A stretch of DNA of 60,000 nt from Cristatella mucedo. Its lineage: Eukaryota; Bryozoa; Phylactolaemata; Cristatellidae. The stretch lies in assembly GCA_009760855.2 (NCBI GenBank), contig WPIO01000046.1:809001-869000 (forward strand), in the 5' to 3' direction. The position numbers and the translations under genes were made by a program. The notes beneath the pieces are model-generated. The model was not told where the DNA came from. It was given only the letters and a program-made list of their open reading frames with translations, and did not search any database. This document shows positions 40,600-52,524 of this stretch, piece after piece (position 1 is the first letter of the stretch; every line of letters begins with the position of its first letter).

Positions 40600-41390
40600 A
40601 TGGGCATCTTCAATGTGCAAAACTCTAAAGCAATTTACCCTAAATGCATCTATGTACTAATGCACCACAGTGCTCCGGAAATCTGAGATCTACAGATACT
40701 TCCTTAGGCTGAGCTCAGGCTTTGAAAAAAGGTGCTGTGAAAAGCACATATGATCCGACAGTTGACCTGACAGATGTATCCAGCTGTTCTGCATGCCCAC
40801 TTAAAATTTACAAGGCATGGATTTCTGCAGTGCTACCGGCATAGCTTACTTCTTACATCTCTCGGCTAGCCAGACAAGGAAGCCACTGTCACAGACGTTG
40901 TCACGTTGTCACCCTGCTTCCGGTCTATGCATCTTTGCTTGCCTTAAATGGTGCATTAGCCTCTATACGGCTGTTAATCTGGTAATAAAATACCTCGACT
41001 CTCACAGGTTGCTTAACTCATTTATGGATAGAGCTACCCGGCTCCAGTTACCCAGATCAAATGAATCTCCCGGATTTCCTGGAACCACAGCACTGTTCGC
41101 AGATGACTGAGAGAAACCATGCCAACTGCTACGATCGACCCAGCTATTTCTTGGCTGACTGTAGCTTGACTAATCAACTACTGGGCTGTCGGGTAAGCTG
41201 ACTTGTTGGCCAGGTTAAAGCCACTGTGTGTACAGCAGCCTGTGGCAACTGGGCAGTGGGAAGGCTATTGCTGGCAAACTCAGACAGCAGAAGCAGTATT
41301 TGTACTCTGTGCTCTATCATCTGTCGGCAGTTCCGTCGTAGGCTGCTTGGGTCACAAGTTTGCATCGGGTTCCTGCCAAGCCCCGAGCCA
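40600..41390. other. possible further exons, unresolved
   Basis: The minus strand is open at about 41200-41390 (RQMIEHRVQILLLLSEFASN), and a short stretch near 40790-40740 reads QLDTSVRSTVGSYVLFTAP before a stop. Splice sites are not convincing. Both could belong to the gene of the exon at 40404. Confidence 0.25.
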
Positions 41391-41394
41391 GTGA

Positions 41395-41895
41395 TCATTG
41401 CTTCATTCTTTGGCTCCAGTCTACCTATCAGATCTACTCCCACACCAGGCCAAGCATAGTACCACTAACTTTTCGGAATCTAACTGTTTACCTGTTCCTC
41501 GTACAAACCTCAAATCCTTTGGAGACCGTGCATTCAGTTCATATGCTCCCAAAGCCTGGAACTCCCTCCCGACTTCCGTCACGACATCCCCTGACTTGAT
41601 CACATTTGAAAAGAACTTTAAAATGCACCTATTTATGACAGCATTTAGTGGGTCCCTCTGATTCGTCCTTTATTTGCTTATGCGTGCTGACACTGTGCAT
41701 GCTGCCACTAACTACACTTGCATGCTGACTCTGTGCGTGTCACCCCTAACCATGCTATTCGTGTTGTTTATCAAGCATGATGCCACTCACCATTCTACCA
41801 TGTTTCCTTTGCAGCAAATGTAAAGCGCCTAGAGAGAGATTGAGGTCTCTGAGGGCGCTTTATCAAGTGCATTATTATTATTATTATTATTATTG
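41395..41895 (+). mobile_element. LINE 3' fragment, (ATT)n family
   Basis: LNSLAPVYLSDLLP-type reading, FGDRAFSSYAPKAWNSLPTS, the 3' UTR and GAGAGAGATTGAGGTCTCTG with (ATT)n. Confidence 0.9.
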
Positions 41896-42025
41896 CTGAT
41901 TCTGCCCTTTCGGACTCTCTTCTCACGTAAAACGTTTTGCTCAAACTCCTTGCCAGCTCTTTCCTTCTGCCCTTCTGCCTTTCTGATTTCAAGTGCATCA
42001 TAGTGCTGCAGCTTGCACAGTTTCA

Positions 42026-42400
42026 TAATAACAATACATTTGTATAGCGCCTCAGAGAACTGACTCTCTGCCTAGGCACTTTACATATGCTGTATAGAAA
42101 GCATTACCTAATGATTGGTAGTAACATTCGCAAGCAGCAGGCATGGTGCAATCCGGGGCATGCACACGAAGAACAAATCACAAAGACCCACAAAATGCTG
42201 TAATAAACAGGTGCCTTTAAAGGTTCTTTTTAAATGTCATTGCAGGGGGACTTTGTAATGTGCATCGGTAGCTATAATAATGATAATAATAATTATAATA
42301 ATAATGCACTTGATAAAGTTCTCTCGGAGAACTCAATCTCTTTCTAGGCGCTTTACATTTGCTGCAAAGGGAAATGCAATTGAATGGTGAGTAATATCAT
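42026..42400 (-). mobile_element. two LINE 3' tails, (ATT)n family
   Basis: Two successive reverse-oriented tails, 42026-42260 and 42268-42400, each starting with an AT-rich repeat then CTCAATCTCTTTCTAGGCGC-type sequence. The second is younger-looking than the first. Confidence 0.8.
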
Positions 42401-42434
42401 GCTATCTTCTTCACCAACCGCAACTACCCCGGGG

Positions 42435-42560
42435 TCTTAGCCCAGAGGCAAGGCGTTTGCACTTCACGACCCAGGTCGTGAGTTCGAGTGCCAGTGTAAG
42501 TGGTGCAAGCCGCTCTTCTTCTGCTGCCTAAATAAATGTAAATCAGCTAATACTTTTTAA
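42435..42560 (+). mobile_element. tRNA-derived SINE (family 2)
   Basis: TCTTAGCCCAGAGGCAAGG, CACGACCCAGGTCGTG, then AGTTCGAGTGCC. Shares the CACGACC..GGTC block with the copies at 9.3 and 30.3 kb. Confidence 0.6.
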
Positions 42561-42788
42561 CGATAGGTCAGTGATTTTTGGATCATATTTGTACCAAACC
42601 TGTTTACCAATGAAATTCCCTGCTCATCAGTAGGTGATTGCCTTCAACCTAGCATAAGACAAGTAAATGGTCAAACCTCACCTTGCCTGAAGCAGGGCAA
42701 TCATAGGTAGGTCGACTTGCATTTGGGCACCCCTCGGCTAGCTGCCATCTTGCTTTTACGGTCGTTTAAGGAGAGGGCTGGGACCCGT

Positions 42789-42972
42789 TGTCATGGCTAC
42801 TCAAATCGCACGTTTATTGCTGTTTATATGGCATCTTTTAGTTAGGCCTTGCCATTATGCAAAACTCTAGTTCCTCTGCTGTGTATATATTTCGCTTGCT
42901 ACGATTCCTGGTGAGCTAGCAATAAACATGTGTCTGGTTGGCAGCTTGTTGTCTCATGTTTAGTATCTGACA
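42789..42972 (+). mobile_element. short LTR-like segment (candidate)
   Basis: Ends TGTCA and TGACA. It contains TATATATTT and a CAATAAACATG polyadenylation signal followed by a GT-rich run. No matching flanking duplication. Confidence 0.35.
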
Positions 42973-43830
42973 TTTCATGCATGTGCTCTCCGACAGACAA
43001 TCATAAAATCCACTTTCTCCTCCTACCCGACTCCGTCTACTCCATCGGATTTTACACTTGTGCCACACAAAACGTTTCGAGGCAATAGGCCCGTGAACTA
43101 AATGCCACCAAAATTCGATCACTTTTGTTTTGTCAAACTCTTCTAGCTCAAAGCTATTCTTTCTATTTCATGGCGGTAATACCTATAATACGGTAATACC
43201 TAATATCTATCACACATCATAATGCTTACATTATCTTTTTCAGTGGCACAGCATTTTGCTCAAACACGGCCTTGCATGTGGTCTCTGCAGAGACAAAAAG
43301 ATCACTGTATCCAGATTTAAAAAATGTCACTGGACCGTGACAACTTCCACAAGCGCTCAGCAGTTTTGTGCTTTGCTTGCAATCATGCAATCATTCCCAT
43401 TAGAAAGCTACTTTTTAGCTACACACACAACATACACAAGCTTATTGAAAGTCTCTTCATTGCATAATAATTGAAAAACTTGACTTAATGTAGCCTCGGG
43501 CTCTTGCCGGTCAGGTCGATGGCTTCAGATGATACATGAAGGATTGGTTAAATTTCAGCAGATGTTCAGCTAGCCCAGGCAACCAAGCGTAAGCTTGAAG
43601 TAGCATACTCAAATGATGACGTCCATCGCTGGCACGTCCACACTATTATTGTAGGTCATCCCAATCTATAATAGCTAAATAGGGCATCCCAATCTATTAT
43701 GGCTAAAGTCAAGTCTAGCCCCAATAAGATCATAGCTGAATTGTAGATGCACAACCCAAAAAGGGTGATGTTGACCATGGAACATGTCCTTAATCAGCTC
43801 CTAGGTCAGAACCGTACCTAGCGACGAGCG
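42973..43830. other. no recognised gene
   Basis: No exon or repeat family identified. Confidence 0.5.
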
Positions 43831-43849
43831 TAACATTTTCCCACTAGTA

Positions 43850-45600
43850 TTCTTATAAGAGGTTAAATAATACAATCCGCCCCACCGTAATATCCCCACA
43901 GACTCGTCTATCTCCTTTCCCAGCTCTACTTCAATGTAGGACTTCAAGCCTGCCCCTTTTGACCTCATTTTGGCGTTCGGCTTCCAGTCCCAGACGACCA
44001 CTGACCCTCGAATCCATAGCTGAATTTCCTGAGATGCCAACATATGCTGCTGCTGCCCACCGTAATGAACATAATGAATGTGCCAATTGCCTCGTGTTTT
44101 GTCCCTGCATCCTACAAAGTGGCTATTGGTAGGCCACTCATTATGGAGTTAGCAGTAGACTAGAATAACTTGCATAACTTCCACCCAGTCATACTTCTGC
44201 GGTTTCTATCAAAGACCCTCGAACAAGTAGGGTAGACCAACTCAACCCTTCGATTCAACATCAAACTTTGCAAGTGAGTTCCAGTCACAATTGAGATTTA
44301 ATCAACCAAAAAAATCAGCCCTATTGTAAGTGTATAGCGACCTTCCCAGGAATGTAGACTTTGGTAGAGTCTCTCAGCTAATCTCCTTGGATCATTCGGC
44401 AGCATTTGATGCCACCGATCATCAAGTATTCTTCAGTATCCATCGTCTGGTCTGGGCGTTAATGGCTCTGACTTGCAATGGTTTAGGTTCTATCTCAGTG
44501 GAAAATATCAGAGCGAATATGTAAATATCGAAACGCCAACCAGAGAAATTTTGAAGTACAAGGTACCCCAGGGATTTTTTCTAGGTCTACATATTTTTGG
44601 TTATTAATACTCTTTTTCTAGCAGCTATATTTGCCAAGCACACAAGCAAAGCTCTCATTTCTATAGAGATGATATGGCATCTGTGTGATCTTGACTCTCC
44701 CTGCCCTCTAGCATTCAGATTCTCCTTAACTCCTTAGCAACTAGTACTGCTGATATGCACACTTGGATAATAGCTAACTTCTAGAAAAGCATGACGATAA
44801 GGTCAAACCCGACCTATGGACAAACTACTTATGGAAAAACATAGTGTCACCCATAAACTGTGAAGACTAGACCTCAAAATTGGCTTGAACTGCATATTCC
44901 CAGTAGCCTCTGCTTGCAATCTGAGTCTAGTTTCGTGCGATCTTTAATTAGATCGGTCCCATTGTCCAGTCATGTATGTAATACTGCAAACATTTGTGCA
45001 TGCTTAGATAAGCATACCACTGCCATTAAGCACAAGGATTTTGTATATCACTACTAGACTGTCATCACTTCTGTATCTCTCCTTGCAGGTCTTCTTGTAC
45101 ATGCAGTTAAGGGGTTAAAAAACTCGGCAGGCAGGCTTGTGTCGTAAATGTCGCAACGGCCATATAACACCACTTCTCTCTGACCTGGATTGGCTGCCCA
45201 ACAAATACCTTATCGACTACAATGCCCTCTCACTTGCTCGTAGGTCTGTTCTATTCACTAATCAGCTATCTGTAATTACTTCATGGGTATCCTCCCAACG
45301 ACTCCTCTGACTGGTCCTTGGCTGTGCCCCTAGCAGGTCTCTAATCTTTAAGAGACTATGCCGTCAGTCAGTGTCTATAACTCACTACCGACTGAATATA
45401 CAGCATCTCCTGACTAGATGACTTTTAAAATACAGCTAAAATCTAACTGGTCCTTACAGCATTTGCTCCAGCTATGTGAATTGTGCTTACTGGGCTTATA
45501 CATGCCTAAACTTTGCATGGTATTATTGCTAAGAAGTTTGTACTTTTTATAATAATAATAATAATACATTTTTATAGCATTCTCGGAGAACATATTCTCT
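43850..45600 (+). mobile_element. old CR1/L2-like LINE copy
   Basis: Scattered RT pieces in several frames: LISLDHSAAFDATDHQVFF (about 44380), PLLSDLDWLPNKYLIDYNAL (about 45165) and a final tail at about 45545-45610. Diverged and riddled with stops. Confidence 0.7.
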
Positions 45601-45879
45601 TTCTGGGTGAACAATCCTTAGACTCCGGCAAATGCGTGCTCCACTATCAAAGAGCTTGGCTCTCTTCTCACTCCACACCTACCCCTGCTCCAAAAGAATG
45701 TTCGTGCTGGATGCTCACAAGGCCACGTGACTAGATCACGGGACTAGCATCTGAACTGGTGGTTGCATATACATTCGGGCAATGATTTCACAGAGATGGC
45801 TTCAACAGCAACAATCTCTGGATAGTAAGGCATTTTTTCCTTTTCCAACATTCTTTACTGCTACGTATTCCTATCCTCT

Positions 45880-47150
45880 TGCTTCATATCTTAATATATA
45901 AAGACAAATATTCCTCTAGACCCTATTTCCTCTGCCCTGCTTTTACGATGTATTAATCCGATACTGCCATGCATAACTAACATTATTAATATGCCACTAG
46001 CCTCAGGTAATTTCCCTGCACCCTTCAAAAATGCTGTTGTTAGGTCACTAATTAAAAAAGCAATGAAAGACACTGGAACGAGTTGTGGCAGACCAGCTGC
46101 TCATACATTGAAGCCTCAAACCTAGCTAGTATGGTCGAGTCTGGTTTAAGACCTAATCCCTCCACTAAGGCAACATTGATTCGATGTATAACGACCTTCT
46201 TAGGAATGCAGACTTAAGTAGAGTCTCTCAGCTCATTTTGCTCAATCTTTCGGCAGCTTTTGATACTATCGATCAACAAGTCATTCTCGAGTGCCTCACA
46301 TCTCGCAGAACTGCTGCACCAGTTTCAGCCTGTTTGCGCCCTCGGGTCCTGTGTGGACAATAAATTAGCTGTTCCATTCCTCCGCTTAAAGACCGTTGGC
46401 GACAGAAGCTTTAGCTCTGCAGGTCTTAGACTGTGGAACTCGCTTCCACAATTCTTACGCAACGACAACTACTCTCCTACTGCCGACTATGGTTCATCCT
46501 TTTCAGCGGTCCTGAGCTGCTACTTCTATGCTACTCACTACCTCAACTGCTCTCCTGACTCTGCTATGCTTCCCACTTTCTCTATGCTGCGTGAGACGAA
46601 GTCTGTTGGCTACCGAATGCCTACCGAAAGCCGCTTAGGCTGTGAGTGCGCTATACAAAACTCTCCTGCGTAGCACCCACCTGGTCTTTATGACTTTGTG
46701 GAGTTACAGACGGAGATACATTACATTACATCACACATCACCTGGCTATCACTGGTATAGCACTACAGTGGTTCAGGTCCTATCTCAGTGGGAGATTGAA
46801 GAGCATGATGAGATCACAAAGATCATCCGACGAATCACTGGAGTACGATGTATCTCAGAGCTCTGTGTTCGGTCTGCTTCTTTTCACGGTTTATGCTCTC
46901 TCTCTCCTGACGATGTGATTGCCAGGCAAAATCTAGGCTTTAACTTCTATTCAGATGACATTCAGCTGTACCTCTGCTGTGATCCAGCCCTCCTGTACGT
47001 CGAATTCTCTCAACTCTCTTGCTGCATGTATTGATGGCATCAGCACATAGGTTGCAGCAAACTTTCTTAAACTGAATGACGATAAAACCAACTTCTGGGC
47101 AAACCAAGTGTGATTTGGAAATTAGAAAATCTACCGCTCATAATTTGCTC
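45880..47150 (+). mobile_element. LINE RT copy interrupted by a second LINE
   Basis: The left part (45880-46302) contains LILLNLSAAFDTIDQQVILE-like RT sequence; the right part (46734-47150) resumes with TGIALQWFRSYLSGR, SSVFGLLLFTVYAL and FYSDDIQLYL, the catalytic box with one residue changed. The (ACATT)n family copy at 46303-46733 lies between. Confidence 0.8.
46303..46733 (+). mobile_element. nested LINE 3' end, (ACATT)n family
   Basis: 5'-truncated copy starting at the ELLHQFQPV region, continuing to GAGTTACAGACGGAGATACA and ACATT repeats. It is flanked by CACATC on both sides (46297-46302 and 46734-46739), a target duplication inside the older LINE. Confidence 0.85.
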
Positions 47151-47309
47151 TGCTAGTATATCTGCCGTTGCATCTGCACGAAAGCTATATGTCCAGTTCC
47201 AAAGTGACCTTTCGTTAGACGACCACATCAGCTCCCCACTCAAGTCTGCCTAATTTCAGCTACATAGCTTTGCTAAAATTCGGGCTTGTTTAGACAGGGA
47301 AACCACGTC

Positions 47310-47886
47310 TAAATTGGTCCATGCATTTTCGACATCCCGTCTCGATCTATGTAACTCAAAGCTTGCTGGTCTACCAGCCTGTGGAATCAGGTGCTTACAG
47401 CTTATGCAAAACTCTGCAGCTAGGCTCGTCATTCGCGAGAGTCACTGGTTCCACATCACGCCACCTCTCTCTGACCTGCACTGGCTCTCAGTCAAGCAGT
47501 GCATCAACTTCGAGGCTCTATAACTCACTTTTAGGTCCATTCATTCTTTGGCTCCAGCCGATCTATCAGATCTACTCCCCCACCAGGCTAGGCATCGTAT
47601 CACCCACTTTTCGGAATCTGTTTACCTATACCTCGTGCAAACCTCAAATCCTTTGGAGACCGTGTCGTTAGTTCGTATGCTCACAAAGCCCGGAACTCAC
47701 TCCCGACTTGCGTCACGACATCCCCTGACTTGACGACATTTAAAAAGAAGCTAAAGGGCATCTTTTTTATCAAAGCATTCAGTGGGTCCCTGTGCTTTGT
47801 CCTTTGTGAAAGCGGCTGTGCATGCTGCCACTAACCATATTTGCATGCTGACCCTGTGCATGTCACCCCTAACCATGTTATGCTTG
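47310..47886 (+). mobile_element. LINE 3' fragment, left part of split copy
   Basis: Thumb region (STSRLDLCNSKLAGLPACG, PLSDLHWLSVKQCINFEAL), KSFGDRVVSSYAHKARNSLP-like residues, then the 3' UTR up to CCATGTTATGCTTG. The remainder of the same copy resumes at 48934. Confidence 0.88.
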
Positions 47887-48242
47887 CACTGGTGCAGCTC
47901 TCAGCTTAGCCGCGATGGGAGCCCTTGCCTTAGAGGGGGGGGGGGTCGACTAGGGCGCCTAGTACAGACCCAGCTCCTGACTCACCTAGCTCAGGTTAGA
48001 ATGGAGCTTTATGCAGGCGATGTGGTTAGGAGATGGAGCGACTAATGTGGTTGTCTTAGCGGGTTCGACTTGGACAGCTAGTACAAGCCCGACTCCTGGT
48101 CTACCCGCTAAAGTTAGAATGAAGCCTGGTGCAGACGTTGCGGTCAGGATGTGCACCGACTAAAATGCTGAAGTAGAAATAGCGCGAGGTCAGGAGTTGA
48201 GAGGGGAGAGAATATAATGAGACGAGTGAGAGCTTACTCAGA

Positions 48243-48463
48243 CAGCTTGGGTAGTCGAGAGAGACTACGCCCCGAGAGCTGAGACAGCTTGGGTAGTCGA
48301 GCAGAGACTACGCCCCGAGAGCTCAGGGCTGCAGCTTGGGTAGTCGAGCAGAGACTACGCCCCGAGAGCTCAGGGCTGCAGCTTGGGTAGTCGAGCAGAG
48401 ACTACGCCCCGAGAGCTCAGGGCTGCAGCTTGGGAGTCGAGGCGAGACTACGCTTCAAGAGCA
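48243..48463. repeat. 47-bp tandem repeat, five copies
   Basis: Copies start at 48243, 48285, 48332, 48379 and 48426, each beginning CAGCTTGGG. The middle three are identical or nearly so; the first is 42 bp and the last is diverged. No spacers, so not a CRISPR. Confidence 0.95.
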
Positions 48464-48613
48464 CGAGAGGCAAACCTACGACGACGAACAGCTAAGTGTA
48501 ACTTAGACTACGCAGTTGTGTTCTGCCGGCTACTCAGTTAGCTGCTCGTATCTTGGGGTGCTGTAGCAACCCGCCTTCGCAATTGCTAGCGACGCGCGCA
48601 TAGGTTAGTGTAT

Positions 48614-48769
48614 TATACGCGGGCTTCGGGAGTTCGCGAAGTTAACTCCGTCGGTCCGGTACGCGCCGCGTAAACGCACAGGGTAGTTGGTTATACTCGG
48701 GCTTCGGGAGTTCGCGCAGTTAACTCCGTCGGTCCGGTACGCGCCGACGGAGTCCGGTACGCGCCGCGT
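48614..48769. repeat. 78-bp tandem duplication
   Basis: Both units share GGGCTTCGGGAGTTCGCG and AGTTAACTCCGTCGGTCCGG; a partial third copy of CCGGTACGCGCCGCGTAA follows. Confidence 0.93.
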
Positions 48770-48933
48770 AATGCGCTTTCGCCGGCGCGTAACCACTACT
48801 AACAGGCCCACAATAAACTGTTGCTTTCGGCACCCAGTTGTGGCCGCCTGTGTTTTAACCGCACTGCAGCACTGCATCCCACAGTCCACCGGTAGAGAAC
48901 CGGGGGACGAACATCTACGCGGTTACATGCTTG

Positions 48934-49065
48934 TTGACATTGAGCATGCTACCACTATCCATTCGATCCTGCTTCCTTTTTAGCATATGTAAAGTGCCTT
49001 GAAAAGGATTGAGTTCTCTAAGGGTGCTATACAACTGAATTGTTATTATTATTATTATTGCTTGA
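48934..49065 (+). mobile_element. LINE 3' tail, right part of split copy
   Basis: TTGACATTGAGCATGC, then GAAAAGGATTGAGTTCTCTA and (ATT)n. Completes the copy that begins at 47310. Confidence 0.9.
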
Positions 49066-50855
49066 GTGCTCCTACTTCGGTTGTTTCTCCTACTAATGCA
49101 TTTTCAGCCAACGACTAAAACTGAAACTTGATCGATCTGAATTCTGTTAATGTTTTGAGTGGGCCATAGAGAACTCTCCACTGGAACAGCCACGTCACGC
49201 GTTGCCATTGCTAAGCGACAGATGAAGGTTCGTTGCAAGTTATAGTTCAGCTTAAGGCAGTGCAGTATAGACAGACAGCTCGTTCATTGCGGCTACTGAC
49301 TGGCCGGAACCAGATCCGAGCAAGCTACGGTGAACAGAACTACCTTGCGACCACGACAAGACATTCTTTCTTTCCCGTCCAGCAGCACTCATCCATGCAG
49401 ACATGCATGGTATTTAGATTTCCTATCAATAAGGAAATTCAGCTGTAGTTTGTTACATTAACGTTATTCCAGTCTCGAGAGCCGCCCACCTCATTCGACC
49501 TAGAACTATCGGCAAGAGTGTACCAAAAACAGTTGCCCAAAAAGGACCCTGAGCAATCGGCGACTCTCTGCGGCGATTCTATCGACTTTCTTGAGTAAAG
49601 CAAACGAACCTGTCAGTAAGTAAAGTATCGGAAATAGTAGGCACGCTCCACCACAAAGTGATCGTGGGAAAGCGTTTGTTAGGATGCTGGGAAATGGCCA
49701 TCTGCCATACACTGGTGACTTTTAACCTGCCACGATTGCCTGTATCGCCTGCCACCCCATTATCTAATTCCTGTATAAAAGAGCTCGTAATCTCCCATAA
49801 ACAGGAACTCGAAAGAAGGCCTCGGCGATTTCACCTTACGAGTCGTCCACCACAACTTTTAAAGGAATCGATAAGGCGCACCGTTGACGGCGCCAATGAT
49901 ACGTCGTTTGTTCACTCGGGCTCAGTCTTGGCCATCAAGTAGAACCCTGGAGTTCAGTCTTGGCCATCAAGTAGAACCCTGCTCAGCTTCGGAGTCTTCG
50001 TTCAGTCTTGCATAAATCTTGAACCACCGCCAGCCCAGCTTTCGTGACGTATGCACCAAAGACTAAATAGAGGGCTGAAGCAGAGCGTACGTAAATTTTC
50101 GTATAATTTCCGCGACTTAAGACGGCCCATGGCAACACAGGATGAAGCACGTGATTCTATTGCATTCCATAAGCTGACTGGGAAGTTTAGTTCAATGCTC
50201 TCCCAAAATGCACCTCAAAACAGCGAAGCCTGAGCTCACAACGACGCGCGTATTCTGGGACGGGCGCCCACAGCGCTCCCGGCCGCCCTGCCCTCCACCG
50301 GCTTTCGAAACGGCCTCCCTCCCTGTAGGCTGCGACTCGCCCTCATAAAGCATTTCCTCATAAAACGGTATGGCACATAATCCAGCGGCAGCGCCATAAA
50401 CTCCGCTGGGTTATAAACACAGCTTAGTCACAGACAGGCCGCAGCGGTAATAACCTGACCATAAGTGCCACTGGCCCAAAAGCTTACAGCACGGCAATCC
50501 GTCAGTGACAAGGATATAATCTGAATTTCAGCAAGAACACCACTAATTAAACTGACAGAGGCTGCATAAGTTAAGCGTATGAGAAAGCACACTGAAACTG
50601 GGGATCAACTACAGCAACATGCGTAAACGTCAAGTAACACGTAAGTACGTCCTACGTGTTTACTGAGGCGACATTGACCCTAATGTTACACAGAACCGTC
50701 TCTTTTTGGCCTAGGTCGCTATATAGTTCTGCTATATTGTGGCAACGACTTCTAAATGTTATATAAAAGATATATTCCTACTACAAAAAATGTAACATAG
50801 ATAATAAATACTATTACAGGCTGTTAATATACTTTTACGACAATTTCACCATGAA
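49066..50855. other. no firm gene; small duplication
   Basis: A plus-strand open frame at 49658-49942 contains RPPQLLKESIRRTVDG but has no recognised homology. A 32-bp tandem duplication (CAGTCTTGGCCATCAAGTAG) starts at 49923 and 49955. Confidence 0.4.
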
Positions 50856-50937
50856 GGTAGCGTGGCCGAGCGGTCTAAGGCGCTGGTTTAAGGCACCAGT
50901 CTCTTCGGAGGCGTGGGTTCAAATCCCACCGCTGCCA
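50856..50937 (+). tRNA. tRNA-Leu (anticodon AAG)
   Basis: 82 nt without CCA. The acceptor stem GGTAGCG pairs with CGCTGCC (one G-U), discriminator A. The anticodon stem is CTGGT/ACCAG with loop TTAAGGC, giving AAG (read as IAG). The long variable arm fits leucine. Internal promoter: A-box region TGGCCGAGCGGTC, B box GGTTCAAATCC. It looks intact and, unlike the SINEs, has no 3' tail. No intron. Confidence 0.97.
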
Positions 50938-50940
50938 ATA

Positions 50941-50946
50941 TTTTTT
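50941..50946 (+). terminator. RNA polymerase III terminator
   Basis: TTTTTT three bases after the tRNA, followed by a second T5 run. Confidence 0.9.
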
Positions 50947-50959
50947 ATTTTTCCCCTTA

Positions 50960-51670
50960 ATTTGCTTGTTCAACTTTGGCTTAAAGGAGTTGATTGATGT
51001 GAGTCCCAAATATTTATTTGCTTTATCTATGGACTCAGCGAAGAGTCTGTCCAGTCGTTATATGCGTCCTACTCTCAAGTATCATTGATATACGACGCTT
51101 AAATCAAACCACACTACGTCGACGACCTCAGGCAGAGAAAATCATTATGAGCGTTCGCTGCAAGTTTCCATCTCATAATATGTACTATAGAAAACCCAGT
51201 CAATTAGGCTGCTTACAAAGTATGAAATTCTACCATCGGCGGCTGATATGGTAAACGGTATCAGTCGTTAGAATCTTGCAGTGAGATTCCTATGTTCTTC
51301 GATTGTTTCGCAAACACACTCTACCGGTACATAAAAGATACAATATCAATTCAGAACTTGGTATCATGAATAGCACAACAGACTGAAGTTAAGATGCATC
51401 CTGAGTAAATGCAAAGTTCATCTTCCAATCATATACAAAGTTCATCGAAGGAGATAACAGAAATAGTATTCCATTATGCGAAGCCTTGAAGCTTGAAGCA
51501 TTCGCTACTTTCAATACTGTTCTGGTAAATCGAAGTGATCCAAAGACTCGATCGGCTGCGAATTGAATTCATTGTTATTCGCATTGAATTCATTTCCCAT
51601 TGCAATTTTATTTTATTGCAAGTGAGATAACGACCCGTAAAATGAAAAGAAAAGAAAACTGTTACTACTA
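50960..51670. other. no recognised gene
   Basis: AT-rich; no exon or repeat family seen. Confidence 0.5.
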
Positions 51671-51765
51671 CTAATAATAATAATAATAATAATGCACTTG
51701 ATAAAGTGCCCTCAGAGAACTTAATCTCTCACTAGGCGCTTTACATTTGCAGCAATGTTACTAAA
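51671..51765 (-). mobile_element. LINE 3' tail, (ATT)n family
   Basis: (AAT)n, GCACTTGATAAAGTGCCCTC, then TAGGCGCTTTACATTTGCAG in reverse orientation. Confidence 0.88.
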
Positions 51766-51779
51766 ATGTTGTTATAGTA

Positions 51780-52510
51780 CATGCTGGAATTTTCGCTAGA
51801 GCGCATGTAGGGCTAGCACGTTAGTCATTTCAAAGATCGCGACTTGCGTTAGGTCCGAGTTATGCTCAGCCTAACCGCCGAGAGGAGGAGACGCGTTGGC
51901 GCTCGTTTTTGCTTTCATTCGATATCTAGGCGAAGGTGAAATAAATCTCGGCAACTAAAATATGACTTTGAAAGGAAACTTCGCACTCCACGAACCTCCG
52001 CGTTGTGCTTGATTGAGATATGCTAAAAGTACGCAGTTGGGAATAAGCAAATTATGAAGTTTTGGCTGAGTCCAACTTCTTCATTGGGAAAAGTTGCCGG
52101 TGCACTTACATTCTTCCAACAGATAATGACTGCACGAATTCGCAGTAAGCTAGCTCACGAAAAGCAGACTTCAGGTTCAAGTTCGTCTCCGTATTCAGCC
52201 ATTCGGTTAGCTAATATTACCTAGTACCAGGTGGGGAATTATTGATGCGATTAAGTGGTGATTAAAACTCTGGAACTCAGTTTTTGAGGCGGACTCTTAG
52301 GCCGTAAGCATTCGAATGCCAGAAGTCTCCCCTGTTGCCCCGTTCATTGTTAATATTACCCACAGCTTTTAAACTAGCGATGTCGCACAGCGGCAAATGC
52401 TCACAGACTCTATAAGAGCTAGCGATTGGGGTTTGCGATTATTTATTTATTTCTTTGCTCATCGCCCCAGTGCTATGGAACCGCCTTTCAGCGAACTGCT
52501 GCTTCATTCA
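51780..52510. other. no recognised gene
   Basis: No exon or repeat family seen. Confidence 0.5.
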
Positions 52511-52524
52511 TCATAATTTTGAAG

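Larger units (their letters stand above)
47887..48926. mobile_element. 1,040-bp unclassified insertion with tandem modules
   Basis: It interrupts a LINE 3' UTR. The LINE reads ATGCTTG at 47880-47886 and again at 48927-48933, then continues TTGACATTGAGC. The uninterrupted order ATGCTTGTTGACATTG is present in the related copy at 18.7 kb. The insert starts CACTGGTGCAGC and ends CGCGGTTAC, with no terminal inverted repeat. Inside are a roughly 100-bp diverged pair (47945-48045 and 48063-48164), five 47-bp repeats, a 78-bp pair, a TATAAT-like stretch (48211) and AATAAA (about 48812). No long ORF. It could be a solo LTR or a nonautonomous element of another kind. Confidence 0.8.

Noticed and set aside
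48243-48463. Regular 47-bp repeats resembling a CRISPR array
   Set aside because: The units are directly adjacent with no variable spacers, in an animal genome and inside a mobile insertion.
48561-48890. LTR running from TGTAGCAACC to CCCACA
   Set aside because: Comparison with other LINE copies puts the insertion borders at 47887 and 48926, so these are internal points. There is also no flanking duplication.
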